Origin: Acinetobacter bohemicus ANC 3994
GTDB lineage: Bacteria; Pseudomonadota; Gammaproteobacteria; Pseudomonadales; Moraxellaceae
NCBI RefSeq assembly: GCF_000367925.1
Contig: NZ_KB849165.1
Coordinates: 67,846 to 107,982 of the forward strand
DNA: 40,137 nucleotides
Reading direction: 5' to 3'
Positions 25,534 to 34,236 of this stretch are shown in pieces (position 1 is the stretch's first letter; every line of letters begins with the position of its first letter). Made by a program: the position numbers and the translations under genes. The notes beneath the pieces are model-generated. The model was not told where the DNA came from, did no database searches, and saw only the letters and a list, made by a program, of their open reading frames with translations.

Positions 25534-25755
25534 CCCATAAATTCTTTAAATAAAAAATGAGTTTTTTCCTTTAGCCATTTGTCCATGAATGGCTTTTTTA
25601 GCTTTAAAAACGTATTTATTCGTTTGATTAAAGATACGTTTTTCCATAGTTAAAACAGTCATGCTTAAGTTATTTAATGATTAAATTAAAAACCTAAGCT
25701 GAAGTAGAAATTTAGCCTTTGGCTATATTCCCCTATTAAACAGTTGAGATTTACC

Positions 25756-26187
25756 ATGTTTCTTAAATGGATTTTATTACTTGCTTTAAACAGTACGATG
25801 TATCAGATGGCTTTCGCGCAGGATATGAATGATCTAAGCGGCTTATGGAAAGTCATTGATGATAAAAGTGGTTTTACATTGGTCAAAATTAAAATAACCA
25901 AGCAGGATAGAAATAGCTATAACGGAAATATTGTAGAGGCATTTAATCCACCGAATGCTCCTGCAAAAAATTTAAGCGGTTTAACCGGTTTTCAATTGCT
26001 CACTGGTTTACAGCAAAATCTAAACAATCCTAAAAGTTTCAGTAAGGGAAAAGTGATCGATCCTGCAATTAATCAGCTTTATGAGGTGAATGGAAAACTT
26101 AATACGAAAGGTACAGTATTAATTTTAAGAAGCAATTCAGATGAAGAAAAAGCCGGGCGTAAGTTATCCTGGATTCGGATGAAATAA
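25756..26187 (+). CDS. Exported DUF2147-family protein
   Basis: A 143-residue protein with a signal peptide (MFLKWILLLALNSTMYQMAFA, cleavage likely after FA-Q). The mature part shows the DUF2147 pattern: LSGLWKVIDDKSGFTLVKIKI, then NLSGLTGFQLLTGL, KGKVIDPAINQLYEVNGKL, and a C-terminal GRKLSWIRM. Unlike many family members it lacks the cysteine pair in the middle (APAKNLSG instead of a CxxC-like segment). The role of DUF2147 is unknown. The ATG at 25756 is preferred over an upstream TTG. It stands alone between convergent neighbours and may predate the island. Confidence 0.85.
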   Translation: MFLKWILLLALNSTMYQMAFAQDMNDLSGLWKVIDDKSGFTLVKIKITKQDRNSYNGNIVEAFNPPNAPAKNLSGLTGFQLLTGLQQNLNNPKSFSKGKVIDPAINQLYEVNGKLNTKGTVLILRSNSDEEKAGRKLSWIRMK

Positions 26188-26211
26188 CCAACAGGACAAG
26201 CCTTTAAAAAC

Positions 26212-26238
26212 AAAAAAGCCTGCTGAATGCAGGCTTTT
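26212..26238. terminator. Bidirectional terminator between convergent genes
   Basis: AAAAGCCTGC and GCAGGCTTTT form a perfect 10-bp stem with a five-base loop. It serves the DUF2147 gene on the plus strand and the FAD monooxygenase gene on the minus strand, where six T follow. Confidence 0.92.
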
Positions 26239-26252
26239 ACTCTAATTAACTT

Positions 26253-27377
26253 TTACATATAAGCATTAGTGACTTTTTCAAAACCTTTAGCAAGCAATAT
26301 ACTGCGCGCGATCATCGACTCACCTGCAATTTCCATACGACCAATTTCACCAGAAGTTTCGACGACATAGCGTGCACGTTGCAGACGCTTCTGCATAAAT
26401 TCATTAAATACCGTTTCAAGATCATCACTATATTGTTCAATAAAATGAGCCAATACAATGGCATCCTCCACAGCTAAGCCTGCACCAGAACCTAAATGTG
26501 GGGTTGTAGCATGTACTGCATCGCCAATCAGCAATGTTGAACCACGATGCCACGCACCATCGACCATAACGCGATCCAAAGGACGATAAATGATGGGCGT
26601 ATTAACATCAATTTGTGCAATATAATCATGTAGTACATCATCAAAATCGCTGAGTAAAGTTTTTGCAATCTGTGGTAGTTCTGCCTCTTCACGCCATACC
26701 TGATCCTTCGGTACACATTCCATCATGTACATATACATATGTGTTGGACTACAGGGATTAAATCCTACCTTCATTCTTTCTGACTGGAACATGCGCCCAC
26801 GTGTAATTTCCGCTGGACGTTCAAACTGAATACGCCAGCAAGCTTGGCCAGTATATTCAGGTTTGGCTTGTTCAGGCATGAGTAAGTCTCTTAATTTTGA
26901 GAACACGCCATCTGCACCAATCACTAAGTCATAGTGATCTTTAATGCCACTGATAAATTGAACGTCTGAACCTGTTTTAAGATCACTTTTGATAGTATCA
27001 ATCGTATCGCCTAGACGAACATTGATATCAGCTTCAATAACTTTCTCAGACATAATCTGATGTAATACAGGACGTAGAATTGCGCCTTCAGAAGGGGTTT
27101 CTGATGAAATTACCCGTTTTGATAAAACTGTGCGGATAAATTCGCCATGTTGGTCATAAATATCGACTCCATCATGAACATAACCCTGCTCAGTAATTTC
27201 TTTCCCAATTCCCAAATCCCATAAAGCACGTAAAGTTAATACCGAGAGTGTCAGACCTGTCCCTACAGCCTTCCAGTCTTTGGCTTGTTCAACTAAATCG
27301 ACTTGATGCCCCAAAGCTTTTAGCTTTAATGCCGCAGCCATTCCACCAATACCACCGCCTAAGACCAATATTTTCAT
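26253..27377 (-). CDS. FAD-dependent aromatic monooxygenase, second copy
   Basis: A 374-residue class A flavin hydroxylase with the FAD motif GGGIGG (7-12), the DG motif IGADGVFSKLR, and the GD motif LIGDAVHATTPHLGSGAG. It is a full-length paralogue of the enzyme at 23076-24218, with shared blocks such as the G-T/A-GLT-TLRAL region and the C-terminal EIGRME/EIGRLE segment. It is transcribed alone with its own operator-like dyad 90-114 bp upstream, so it is probably induced with the rest of the island. The ATG at 27377 has AAGGA upstream. The two copies may hydroxylate successive or alternative intermediates. Confidence 0.92.
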   Translation of the reverse strand: MKILVLGGGIGGMAAALKLKALGHQVDLVEQAKDWKAVGTGLTLSVLTLRALWDLGIGKEITEQGYVHDGVDIYDQHGEFIRTVLSKRVISSETPSEGAILRPVLHQIMSEKVIEADINVRLGDTIDTIKSDLKTGSDVQFISGIKDHYDLVIGADGVFSKLRDLLMPEQAKPEYTGQACWRIQFERPAEITRGRMFQSERMKVGFNPCSPTHMYMYMMECVPKDQVWREEAELPQIAKTLLSDFDDVLHDYIAQIDVNTPIIYRPLDRVMVDGAWHRGSTLLIGDAVHATTPHLGSGAGLAVEDAIVLAHFIEQYSDDLETVFNEFMQKRLQRARYVVETSGEIGRMEIAGESMIARSILLAKGFEKVTNAYM

Positions 27378-27466
27378 TTTTGCATCCTTTATATCGAACT
27401 AACTTTCCCTTTCATTTTTCAGCATAAAACAAATTAGATAATCAAAATATGTATAAAAAGTTAAAG

Positions 27467-27491
27467 CAGCTATCCTATTTTTAAATAACTA
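27467..27491. promoter_or_regulatory. Putative LysR-type operator D
   Basis: CAGCTAT, 11 bases, ATAACTA, located 90-114 bp upstream of the second FAD monooxygenase. The left arm and the AAAG before it match operators B and E. Confidence 0.66.
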
Positions 27492-27855
27492 CTTTATTTG
27501 AAAATACCGAAAATTGGTTTTTAGAATGAATAATTAGATGTCGAACTATTTAAAATGTGCAATCAATTTTCGGTCTTTGTATATGAATGATTGAGCTGTG
27601 CATTCAAATTTTCCTGTTCAGGATTCGCACGTACTTTTCTCGCTCCCTAGAAAAGCGTATTTCTAGATGGTCATGACAAAAATAGAGGGTTTAGATATAT
27701 GAAATATCTTAAATTCAGATAGCACTTATTAATCGAATAAAGCGTTTACTCATAATATGAGATTGCAATTATTTAACGAAAGTGTACTGCTTTAAGATGA
27801 TGAATGAAGCGCTGTACTCCATAAATCATCATGCAAAATAGTTTCAAGCGTGGCT
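27492..27855. other. Intergenic region without a recognisable gene
   Basis: About 360 bp between the second monooxygenase promoter and the end of the Bcr/CflA-type gene. It contains only a short palindrome (CTAGAAA...TTTCTAG near 27650). No terminator for the leftward MFS gene could be recognised. Confidence 0.45.
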
Positions 27856-29073
27856 TTAGATAGTAAGGGATTGTTGCTGTTGGTAGCGAACGGTAGCTTG
27901 AATAGCGATATTTGCGAAAACGACAAAAATTAGCATCGAAATGGCCATATTCATCACTGGACTCCAGAATAGGAAATTCAGAATCAAACCACTGCTTAAA
28001 CCAAAAATGAATTGTAGCCCACCCATTAAGGCACTGGCTGAGCCTGCCTGACGAGCTTGTTGTGACATAGCCAATGCTGTCGAATTTGGCGCAGTTAATC
28101 CAATTCCAGCCACAGCCATAAATAAACCCAACATAATTAATACCAAACCAAAGTCTGGAAATAGCCCGACAATAATAAGAAGAATGGCACCAATCAGTTG
28201 AATAATTCCACCTAATTGTAAGCGTTGTATGACATTAAAACGTTCGGCTAACTTATGATTCATCGCCGATAAAATCACAGTACCTAAGGCATTAAAACCA
28301 AATGCATAAGCAAATTGTTGTTGATTTAAATGAAAACCACCCATTAGCACTGCTGAGGCAGCATTGATATAGCAAAACAATACGCCAAAACTAAAACATC
28401 CAGCTAACATTGGAAAGAGATAACTTCGATCTTTTAAAATCGTACTATACAACTGACCGACTTGTTTAAATGAAATTTTTAAACGTCTATGTTCTACTAA
28501 GGTTTCCTTAAATCCAAAGAATACCCAGATCAAACTCACGACACCTAAAACAAAAAGTGCAATAAAAATGGATTGCCAACTAAAGAAATAAAGTAACCAT
28601 GCACCTAATGTCGGTGCAAGAATTGGAGCAACGCCCATCACAATCATCATACTGGCAAACGCTTTTGATGCTGAATTCGTATCCATCACATCACGAATAG
28701 CTGCCCGTGCTAAAACTAACCCTACGCAGCTGCCCAAAGCTTGTAGAACACGTACAAAAAACAGTGACCAAACATCATCAACATAAATACATAAAATACT
28801 GGCAATAATATGTAGGCTCAAACCAAAAACCAGTGGTTTTTTGCGACCAATACGATCACTGATTGGTCCATAGATAAGTTGCCCCACTGCAATCCCTAAA
28901 AAATAGGCGGGCAAGGAATTCGCCATCATTAGTGTACTTACACCGAATTCCTTTGCCATTTCAGGCAGTGCTGGTAAATACATATCTGTTGATAACGGCG
29001 CTATTGCAGTCAAAATTGCGAGAAGTAAAATCCAGCGCGTAGTATAATCTTTTTTAATTTCTATTGTATTCAT
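27856..29073 (-). CDS. Bcr/CflA-family MFS drug-resistance transporter
   Basis: A 405-residue inner-membrane protein with 12 predicted membrane segments. It shows the Bcr/CflA features: APLSTDMYLPALPEMAKEFG in the first helix region, GQLIYGPISDRIGRKKPL (MFS motif A) after helix 2, and RAAIRDVMD with GVAPILAPTLGAWLL in helices 4-5. Members export chloramphenicol, bicyclomycin, sulfonamides and similar compounds. It lies 147 bp downstream of the SDR gene in the same direction. It may export a toxic intermediate or simply be an unrelated chromosomal efflux pump; no operator-like dyad precedes it. Confidence 0.9.
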   Translation of the reverse strand: MNTIEIKKDYTTRWILLLAILTAIAPLSTDMYLPALPEMAKEFGVSTLMMANSLPAYFLGIAVGQLIYGPISDRIGRKKPLVFGLSLHIIASILCIYVDDVWSLFFVRVLQALGSCVGLVLARAAIRDVMDTNSASKAFASMMIVMGVAPILAPTLGAWLLYFFSWQSIFIALFVLGVVSLIWVFFGFKETLVEHRRLKISFKQVGQLYSTILKDRSYLFPMLAGCFSFGVLFCYINAASAVLMGGFHLNQQQFAYAFGFNALGTVILSAMNHKLAERFNVIQRLQLGGIIQLIGAILLIIVGLFPDFGLVLIMLGLFMAVAGIGLTAPNSTALAMSQQARQAGSASALMGGLQFIFGLSSGLILNFLFWSPVMNMAISMLIFVVFANIAIQATVRYQQQQSLTI

Positions 29074-29113
29074 GACTTTATCTTCAGTTTTTATCTTATT
29101 TGAACAGCATTTT

Positions 29114-29144
29114 TTCGCTTAAAGTTTTATTGGCTTTAAGCGAA
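29114..29144. repeat. Perfect 11-bp inverted repeat
   Basis: TTCGCTTAAAG and CTTTAAGCGAA are separated by nine bases, between the SDR gene end and the MFS gene start. The T-run is on the wrong side for a terminator of the leftward genes. It could be a regulator site or an RNA-stabilising hairpin. Confidence 0.55.
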
Positions 29145-29220
29145 ATTCAGCACAAGTAGCAGTTATTTTTTTAAATATTGGTTGTGTAAGGATAATGAAT
29201 TCATTCTATGAAAACCGAGC

Positions 29221-30027
29221 TTAAGATTGTGTTAATAAGGTTCGATTAAGCAGACCTTGATCGGCAACAATGGTTTGCCCAGTCATGACAATATTCTGTC
29301 TGGATGCCAAAAATGCGTATATCGCACCATAATCACGGGCATGAGGCAGCTCTTGTAGCAAACTAATAGACTGGAATAATCCGAGGAAAGCGTCTTTTGG
29401 AATATCGGATTGTTTTTGACTGTCTAGCTCAAGACTTTTTGGACCTTTCAGTTCACTGTTACCAATGGCAGCGGGAGCAACGGCATTGACACGGATATTC
29501 GGTGCAAATTCAAAAGCGAGTTGATTCACTAGACTACGGATAGCACCTTTGCTAGCAGTGTAAACGGCACCTCCACCATCCGCAGCATAAGCTGCCGTTG
29601 ACGTGGTCAGTACAATAGATCCCTTAGTTGCTTCAAGTAAATCATGAAAAATATGCGCTGAAAGTAAATATCCTTTCACATTTACATTAAAGATTTCATT
29701 AAATAAAGCATCAAGATGAGTAGTTGTCATTTGTTTAAGTGGAATATTGCCATCAAAAATGCCTTGTGCACCAATTAATGCATCAAGACGGCCATATTTG
29801 TTAATAATGGCATCACGACAAGCTTCTAGATCGGGAATTTGGGTAACATCACATTGTAAAATTAATGTATCAACTGAAAACTCTTTTTTTAATTGCTGAA
29901 TTTTATCTTCTGAAATGTCAGTAAAAATGACATGTGCACCTTGCTCTTGGCAGTATTTGGCGACGCCTAACCCCAAACCTGAACCTGCACCCGTGACTAA
30001 AATGACATGATCTTGAAGTAATGACAT
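29221..30027 (-). CDS. Short-chain dehydrogenase, BphB-like cis-dihydrodiol dehydrogenase
   Basis: A 268-residue SDR that should oxidise the cis-dihydrodiol made by the Rieske dioxygenase to a catechol with NAD+. The NAD motif is TGAGSGLG (12-19) and the catalytic residues are S143, Y156 and K160 (YTASK). Several blocks follow BphB/NahB enzymes closely: FNEIFNVNVKGYL, the DGGGAVYTASKGAI segment, and LAFEFAPNIRVNAVAP followed by LKGPKSLEL. This fits a dihydrodiol dehydrogenase better than a general FabG-like SDR. It lies 74 bp after the porin gene and probably shares its promoter and operator E, which links it to oxygenase genes 18 kb away. Confidence 0.87.
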   Translation of the reverse strand: MSLLQDHVILVTGAGSGLGLGVAKYCQEQGAHVIFTDISEDKIQQLKKEFSVDTLILQCDVTQIPDLEACRDAIINKYGRLDALIGAQGIFDGNIPLKQMTTTHLDALFNEIFNVNVKGYLLSAHIFHDLLEATKGSIVLTTSTAAYAADGGGAVYTASKGAIRSLVNQLAFEFAPNIRVNAVAPAAIGNSELKGPKSLELDSQKQSDIPKDAFLGLFQSISLLQELPHARDYGAIYAFLASRQNIVMTGQTIVADQGLLNRTLLTQS

Positions 30028-30101
30028 ATTTTCCTATCCTGATTTGAATATGAAGAAGAGCCATCCATAGATGACCCTTTTCCTAAATGATAAGGTTTTA
30101 A

Positions 30102-31070
30102 TTAAAACTTACTTGGCAGGTTTGTAGGCTTAGGTTTATGTTTCATAAACATGGGCACAGAAACATTTAATGCGAAGCGCCCATCGTTGCTGACGGCATT
30201 TTTGGTTTCTAAATCTTTAGACCAACTTAGTCCAACAAATAGGCCACGACCAAAGTCCTTTAGAACCTGTACACCTAAGCCCATCTGACGTGCTTTAGCA
30301 TTGGTTGTACCGTAATAAGCTGTGCCATTATTTTTATCGTCAGTCACTTGCTCTCGGATATAACCAATCGGCCCAACTTGTAAACCTTCAATAAAATCAA
30401 ATTTCTTCAGAATTGTTACATCAAAGAAAAATTCATCGCCTGAATCATATTTATTTTTATCATTTTCAAAGTTGTAAAAATAATAGCTTTCTAAAGAAAT
30501 ATTCCAATCCTGATTCATCAGGCTATAACCCAGACGTGGATTGATTGACCAATACTCACCACTGGTCGCTGTGGTACCTTGCTTCCAAAAACCTGTTGTG
30601 GTCAGCACACCTAAACCTGTGCTGACAAATTGTCCCGGACTTAAAGTCCAAGCAATATCAGCGAAATGCACATCAATATTTGCCAAAGCAGTCCGAGAAT
30701 GCGTACCTGTTTCCCCAAGCATTGGATTACTGATTTTCTCTTCTGCCAGAATAAATGGTATCGCAAGCCATGCGCGGTAATCACCACCTAAGACTTGAAA
30801 ACCGGGAGTATAAATAAAAATAGAGGTTGAAGCCGGTGCATTTAAATCCAAACCTAAATTATCGCCATTATCATCCTTCAATGAGCCAGTTAAAAATTTA
30901 GTTGAACTGGTATAGTAAAGTCCAGGTGGTAATGGTGCGCTGAGTGGTATACCCATGGTATTTCCAGCTGGTGCTTGAGGCGCTGCACCGGGTTCCAATG
31001 CTAGAACCTGCCCAGATAAAAATAATCCAATAGATAATGCTGTTGTGCATTTAACCATTTTTAAAAACAT
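30102..31070 (-). CDS. Outer-membrane porin of the aromatic meta-pathway type (Phenol_MetA_deg/SphA-like)
   Basis: A 322-residue exported protein predicted to form an outer-membrane beta-barrel for uptake of hydrophobic or aromatic compounds. A signal peptide (MFLKMVKCTTALSIGLFLSG, cleavage after VLA) precedes LEPGAAPQAPAGNTMGIPL and LPPGLYYTSSTKFLTG, the family opening, and alternating barrel strands follow. The start at 31070 is chosen because GGAG is 6 bases upstream; the in-frame ATG at 31082 has no ribosome site. Genes of this family are regularly found next to aromatic degradation operons. An operator-like dyad lies about 90-116 bp upstream, so porin and SDR are probably co-induced. Confidence 0.9.
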   Translation of the reverse strand: MFLKMVKCTTALSIGLFLSGQVLALEPGAAPQAPAGNTMGIPLSAPLPPGLYYTSSTKFLTGSLKDDNGDNLGLDLNAPASTSIFIYTPGFQVLGGDYRAWLAIPFILAEEKISNPMLGETGTHSRTALANIDVHFADIAWTLSPGQFVSTGLGVLTTTGFWKQGTTATSGEYWSINPRLGYSLMNQDWNISLESYYFYNFENDKNKYDSGDEFFFDVTILKKFDFIEGLQVGPIGYIREQVTDDKNNGTAYYGTTNAKARQMGLGVQVLKDFGRGLFVGLSWSKDLETKNAVSNDGRFALNVSVPMFMKHKPKPTNLPSKF

Positions 31071-31161
31071 AGCTGACTCCATTTAGCTGTTTACGTTTTT
31101 ATAATTAATGGCTAAACAGTACGGGATGACTATATAAGTAGATAGAGGCTTATTTTTAAAG

Positions 31162-31186
31162 CAGATATGCTTAATTTAGATAACAC
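31162..31186. promoter_or_regulatory. Putative LysR-type operator E
   Basis: CAGATAT, 11 bases, ATAACAC, located 92-116 bp upstream of the porin start. TTAAAG precedes the left arm, nearly as in operators B and D. The right arm is the weakest of the five. Confidence 0.64.
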
Positions 31187-31715
31187 TTTGACTAAGCTGT
31201 CAAAGTTGTAAGTTTGTAAGAGCTGGGCAGCTTTAGATTGCGTTATGCATTGATCATAGACTTATTGCAAGACTGACAATCATTTTAGTTCTTTATCTGA
31301 CATAGACACCAACATAGTAAACAGCATGCTAAGAAAATCTCTAGATGAGTATTCTAAAAGCGGACATTTTTACTTTGGAGAAACCAAACATTTCTATTTA
31401 GGCTATAGCAGCTGGCATGAGCGAATATGACTTTGTTACTTTTAATCACTGAAGTACTACATATGTGGAGAAAATTCGACTTATCCACCATGCAGGTAAA
31501 TCTGAAAATGACTTATCCCTCGCTTTCTTTATGGGAACTATTTTTTGTGCTCAGGATCAGATTGAAATAAAGTTTAATTTAGCTACTATTAATTATGATC
31601 AAAAATTAATAAAAACTATCACCTCATAGATTTAAACTATTATCATTTACATTGCTTTTATTTCGCAAATGTAAATAATATTGCTTCTTATTTGCATCTA
31701 TAGCGAAATTCATTA
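31187..31715. other. Intergenic region with short coding-like relics
   Basis: About 530 bp between the porin promoter and the TonB-receptor gene. A 34-codon frame (31326-31430; contains SGHFYFGETKHFYLGYSSW) and a later open stretch (about 31466-31629; contains IRLIHHAGKSENDL) look like fragments of former genes, but I do not recognise either. The last 100 bases are very AT-rich and should hold the receptor promoter. Confidence 0.4.
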
Positions 31716-34223
31716 ATGCATCGGTCTCTTCTATCTATATCTATTGTACTAGTGTCGTCAAATGTATGTCATGCGACAGAAGCTCAAGAGACTAAAATTT
31801 ATGAAGAAACAAAAAAATTTATTCTGAAAAAAATTTCATTAGAAGCTCAACAAAAAATAGAGCCTGGAGTATCACTTTATAATGAAGATGAATTAAAACG
31901 TTTAGGCTCAGTCAATAAAACCATCAGTGAAGTATTACAACTCAACCCAAATGTACAGTTTTCACAAGACAGTATGTCTGCTGCAAAACTTGGCGAAATC
32001 AAAGCCAATGATTTCAGTATTAATGGTGCTATGGTGTATGACAATCAAATCATGCTCGACAACATTAGCCTTAACAATGTTATCAATCCTGTTGCTGGTA
32101 ATAATGACTTTGCCATGACAGGGCTCAGTGGCTCATCGGTTGCAACAACTATTAATACTGATTTGTTATGCGAGCTAGCAGTTTTTGACAGTAACGTAAG
32201 TGCCGAATATGGTGAGTTTTTAGGTGGTGTCGTTAAAGCCAAAACATGTGCACCCAAAACTACTGTAGGAAAAGTACATGGGCAAATTATCTATGATTAC
32301 ACATCAAATGATTGGACTAATTCCAACCATATTGATGAAAATGAAATTGAAGACTTTGAAAAAGAATCTGGTGATCTCTATCAAAAAAACTTCACTAAAC
32401 ATGGAATTTCAGCAAATCTATATAGCAATTTAACAGATCGTATTGGAATGAACCTTAATCTTTCCAAGCGTCAATCTGATATTAATGTCAAATCACTTTT
32501 AGTCAATCATGATAGTGCCAAACATGCATTAGAAAATGAGTCAGCCCAGCTAAATATTTATGGCAAATTAAACGAACAACACAAATTAAAAGTAGGTCTA
32601 CAGTTTCAAAATGATCAGAAAAGTTTAAATCAATATAATGTTAAAAATGGTCATGTTGATGTCAGTAGTCAAAATAAAGCTATGGAATTAGAACTACGTT
32701 CACAACTTAAGTATGCCAGAATGACACAATCTTTTGTTTTTCAAAAACAAGATATGTTCTCAGATAGTGCATCAAATGAGATGATTATATGGCGTAATTC
32801 AAAAAATAAAGATTGGAGTACACTAACTACAGCAACAGAAGGAGGCTATGGGGATCAAGCGCAAGGCCTAAATTCGGTAGAATATAAAATTAAATCTGAA
32901 TTTCATCCTTTTCAATGGTTCAATGCTGAACATAATGTACTAATCGGTGCTGGTTATGGTCACTATGATACAGATTGGCAACGTCTAGAAAACGTATATA
33001 ATTACTTTGTGCCAACTAATAATGATATAACGAATTGCTTACATCAAAATGGTCAAAGCATAGATCCTAATTGCGATGCTAGTTATAACAATGGCCAAGG
33101 ACAATATCACACTACACGCGTTGGTTTAAATGCAGGTAGCATTGAGATTCGTAATGATCATGCTCATTTTTTTATTGAAGATGCCATTCAATTTAATGAC
33201 TATATCAATCTTCGCTTAGGCCTCCGTACAGATTATGACAGTTTAAACAGTAAAACTGTATTTTCACCTAGAAGCACTTTTCAGTATCTCCCCTTTTCCA
33301 ATCAACATTTAAAATTTACAACTGGCTGGAACCGCTATTATGCAAATAAGCTTTTTGCATACTATCTTAAGGATGGTATTAATAATTTAAGCTATAGAGA
33401 AACACGGAAAAATATTGATAATGATTGGGGTAGCCGAGTGCCCTATTTATCATCAAACATCCAAACCAGTGATTTGGTCACTCCTTATGTCGATGAGTCA
33501 ATGTTTGCAATAGACAGTCTAATAGGTGCTTTTGACGCACAACTTAAATATGTTCATCGTAATTTCAAAGACCAAATTCGTAAAACACGTGTATCAATAA
33601 GCCCAATTATTGATGAATATGACAATTTAGGGCGCATGCAAGCGGATACGTACACTTTCACACTTACTAATCACCAGCTGATTTCATTTAAAGAAAGCCA
33701 ACATTCCATTTTATTTGCATTTGACCATACTGATAAAAATAGCAATTTCACTGATTATGATGATGGAATAATTCCTTCGAATTATCAACAATATATTTTA
33801 TATGATAATAAAATTATTGATGAGTCAACTCGCCCTGCCAATAATTACAATCGTCCTTGGACAGCACGTTTAGCTTGGAATATCGATTTCCAAAAAGTGC
33901 CATTAAAACTCAGTAACCAGCTGCGTTTAAAATCTGGCTATGATGCGATGGTTTCATCAACTATTCCAGTTAATGAACGCCCAATTGGACCAGATGGAAA
34001 TTTAGTGAAAACTCGCTATGATTTAACCCCTATCAGTAGCGCATTTACTTGGGACATGCGTGCAAGCTATAACATTCATGTAGCAAAAGACCACTATCTT
34101 ATTTGGGGGTTAACTATTAAGAACCTCACCAACAAAATCAATCGTTATACCCTAGAAAATTCAGCCAATCTATATACTGAATCTGGACGTCAATTTATTG
34201 CCGATATTAGTTTTAAATTTTAA
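31716..34223 (+). CDS. TonB-dependent outer-membrane receptor
   Basis: An 835-residue protein with a signal peptide (cleavage probably after SNVCHA), a plug domain (about 50-180: VNKTISEVLQLNPNVQFSQ, then DFSINGAMVYDNQIMLDNI and VSAEYGEFLGGVVKA) and a long beta-barrel ending in ISFKF with a C-terminal Phe. It imports a bound ligand with energy from TonB; siderophore, peptide or other ligands are possible. I see no obvious TonB box of classical form. Codon use is AT-richer than in the degradation island. It is followed 13 bp later by a small exported protein, so the two probably form an operon. It is not a close relative of any receptor I can name. Confidence 0.88.
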   Translation: MHRSLLSISIVLVSSNVCHATEAQETKIYEETKKFILKKISLEAQQKIEPGVSLYNEDELKRLGSVNKTISEVLQLNPNVQFSQDSMSAAKLGEIKANDFSINGAMVYDNQIMLDNISLNNVINPVAGNNDFAMTGLSGSSVATTINTDLLCELAVFDSNVSAEYGEFLGGVVKAKTCAPKTTVGKVHGQIIYDYTSNDWTNSNHIDENEIEDFEKESGDLYQKNFTKHGISANLYSNLTDRIGMNLNLSKRQSDINVKSLLVNHDSAKHALENESAQLNIYGKLNEQHKLKVGLQFQNDQKSLNQYNVKNGHVDVSSQNKAMELELRSQLKYARMTQSFVFQKQDMFSDSASNEMIIWRNSKNKDWSTLTTATEGGYGDQAQGLNSVEYKIKSEFHPFQWFNAEHNVLIGAGYGHYDTDWQRLENVYNYFVPTNNDITNCLHQNGQSIDPNCDASYNNGQGQYHTTRVGLNAGSIEIRNDHAHFFIEDAIQFNDYINLRLGLRTDYDSLNSKTVFSPRSTFQYLPFSNQHLKFTTGWNRYYANKLFAYYLKDGINNLSYRETRKNIDNDWGSRVPYLSSNIQTSDLVTPYVDESMFAIDSLIGAFDAQLKYVHRNFKDQIRKTRVSISPIIDEYDNLGRMQADTYTFTLTNHQLISFKESQHSILFAFDHTDKNSNFTDYDDGIIPSNYQQYILYDNKIIDESTRPANNYNRPWTARLAWNIDFQKVPLKLSNQLRLKSGYDAMVSSTIPVNERPIGPDGNLVKTRYDLTPISSAFTWDMRASYNIHVAKDHYLIWGLTIKNLTNKINRYTLENSANLYTESGRQFIADISFKF

Positions 34224-34236
34224 TAATGAGATACTT

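Noticed and set aside
29114..29144. Terminator of the porin-SDR unit
   Set aside because: The T-run lies on the wrong side of the stem for transcription leftward.
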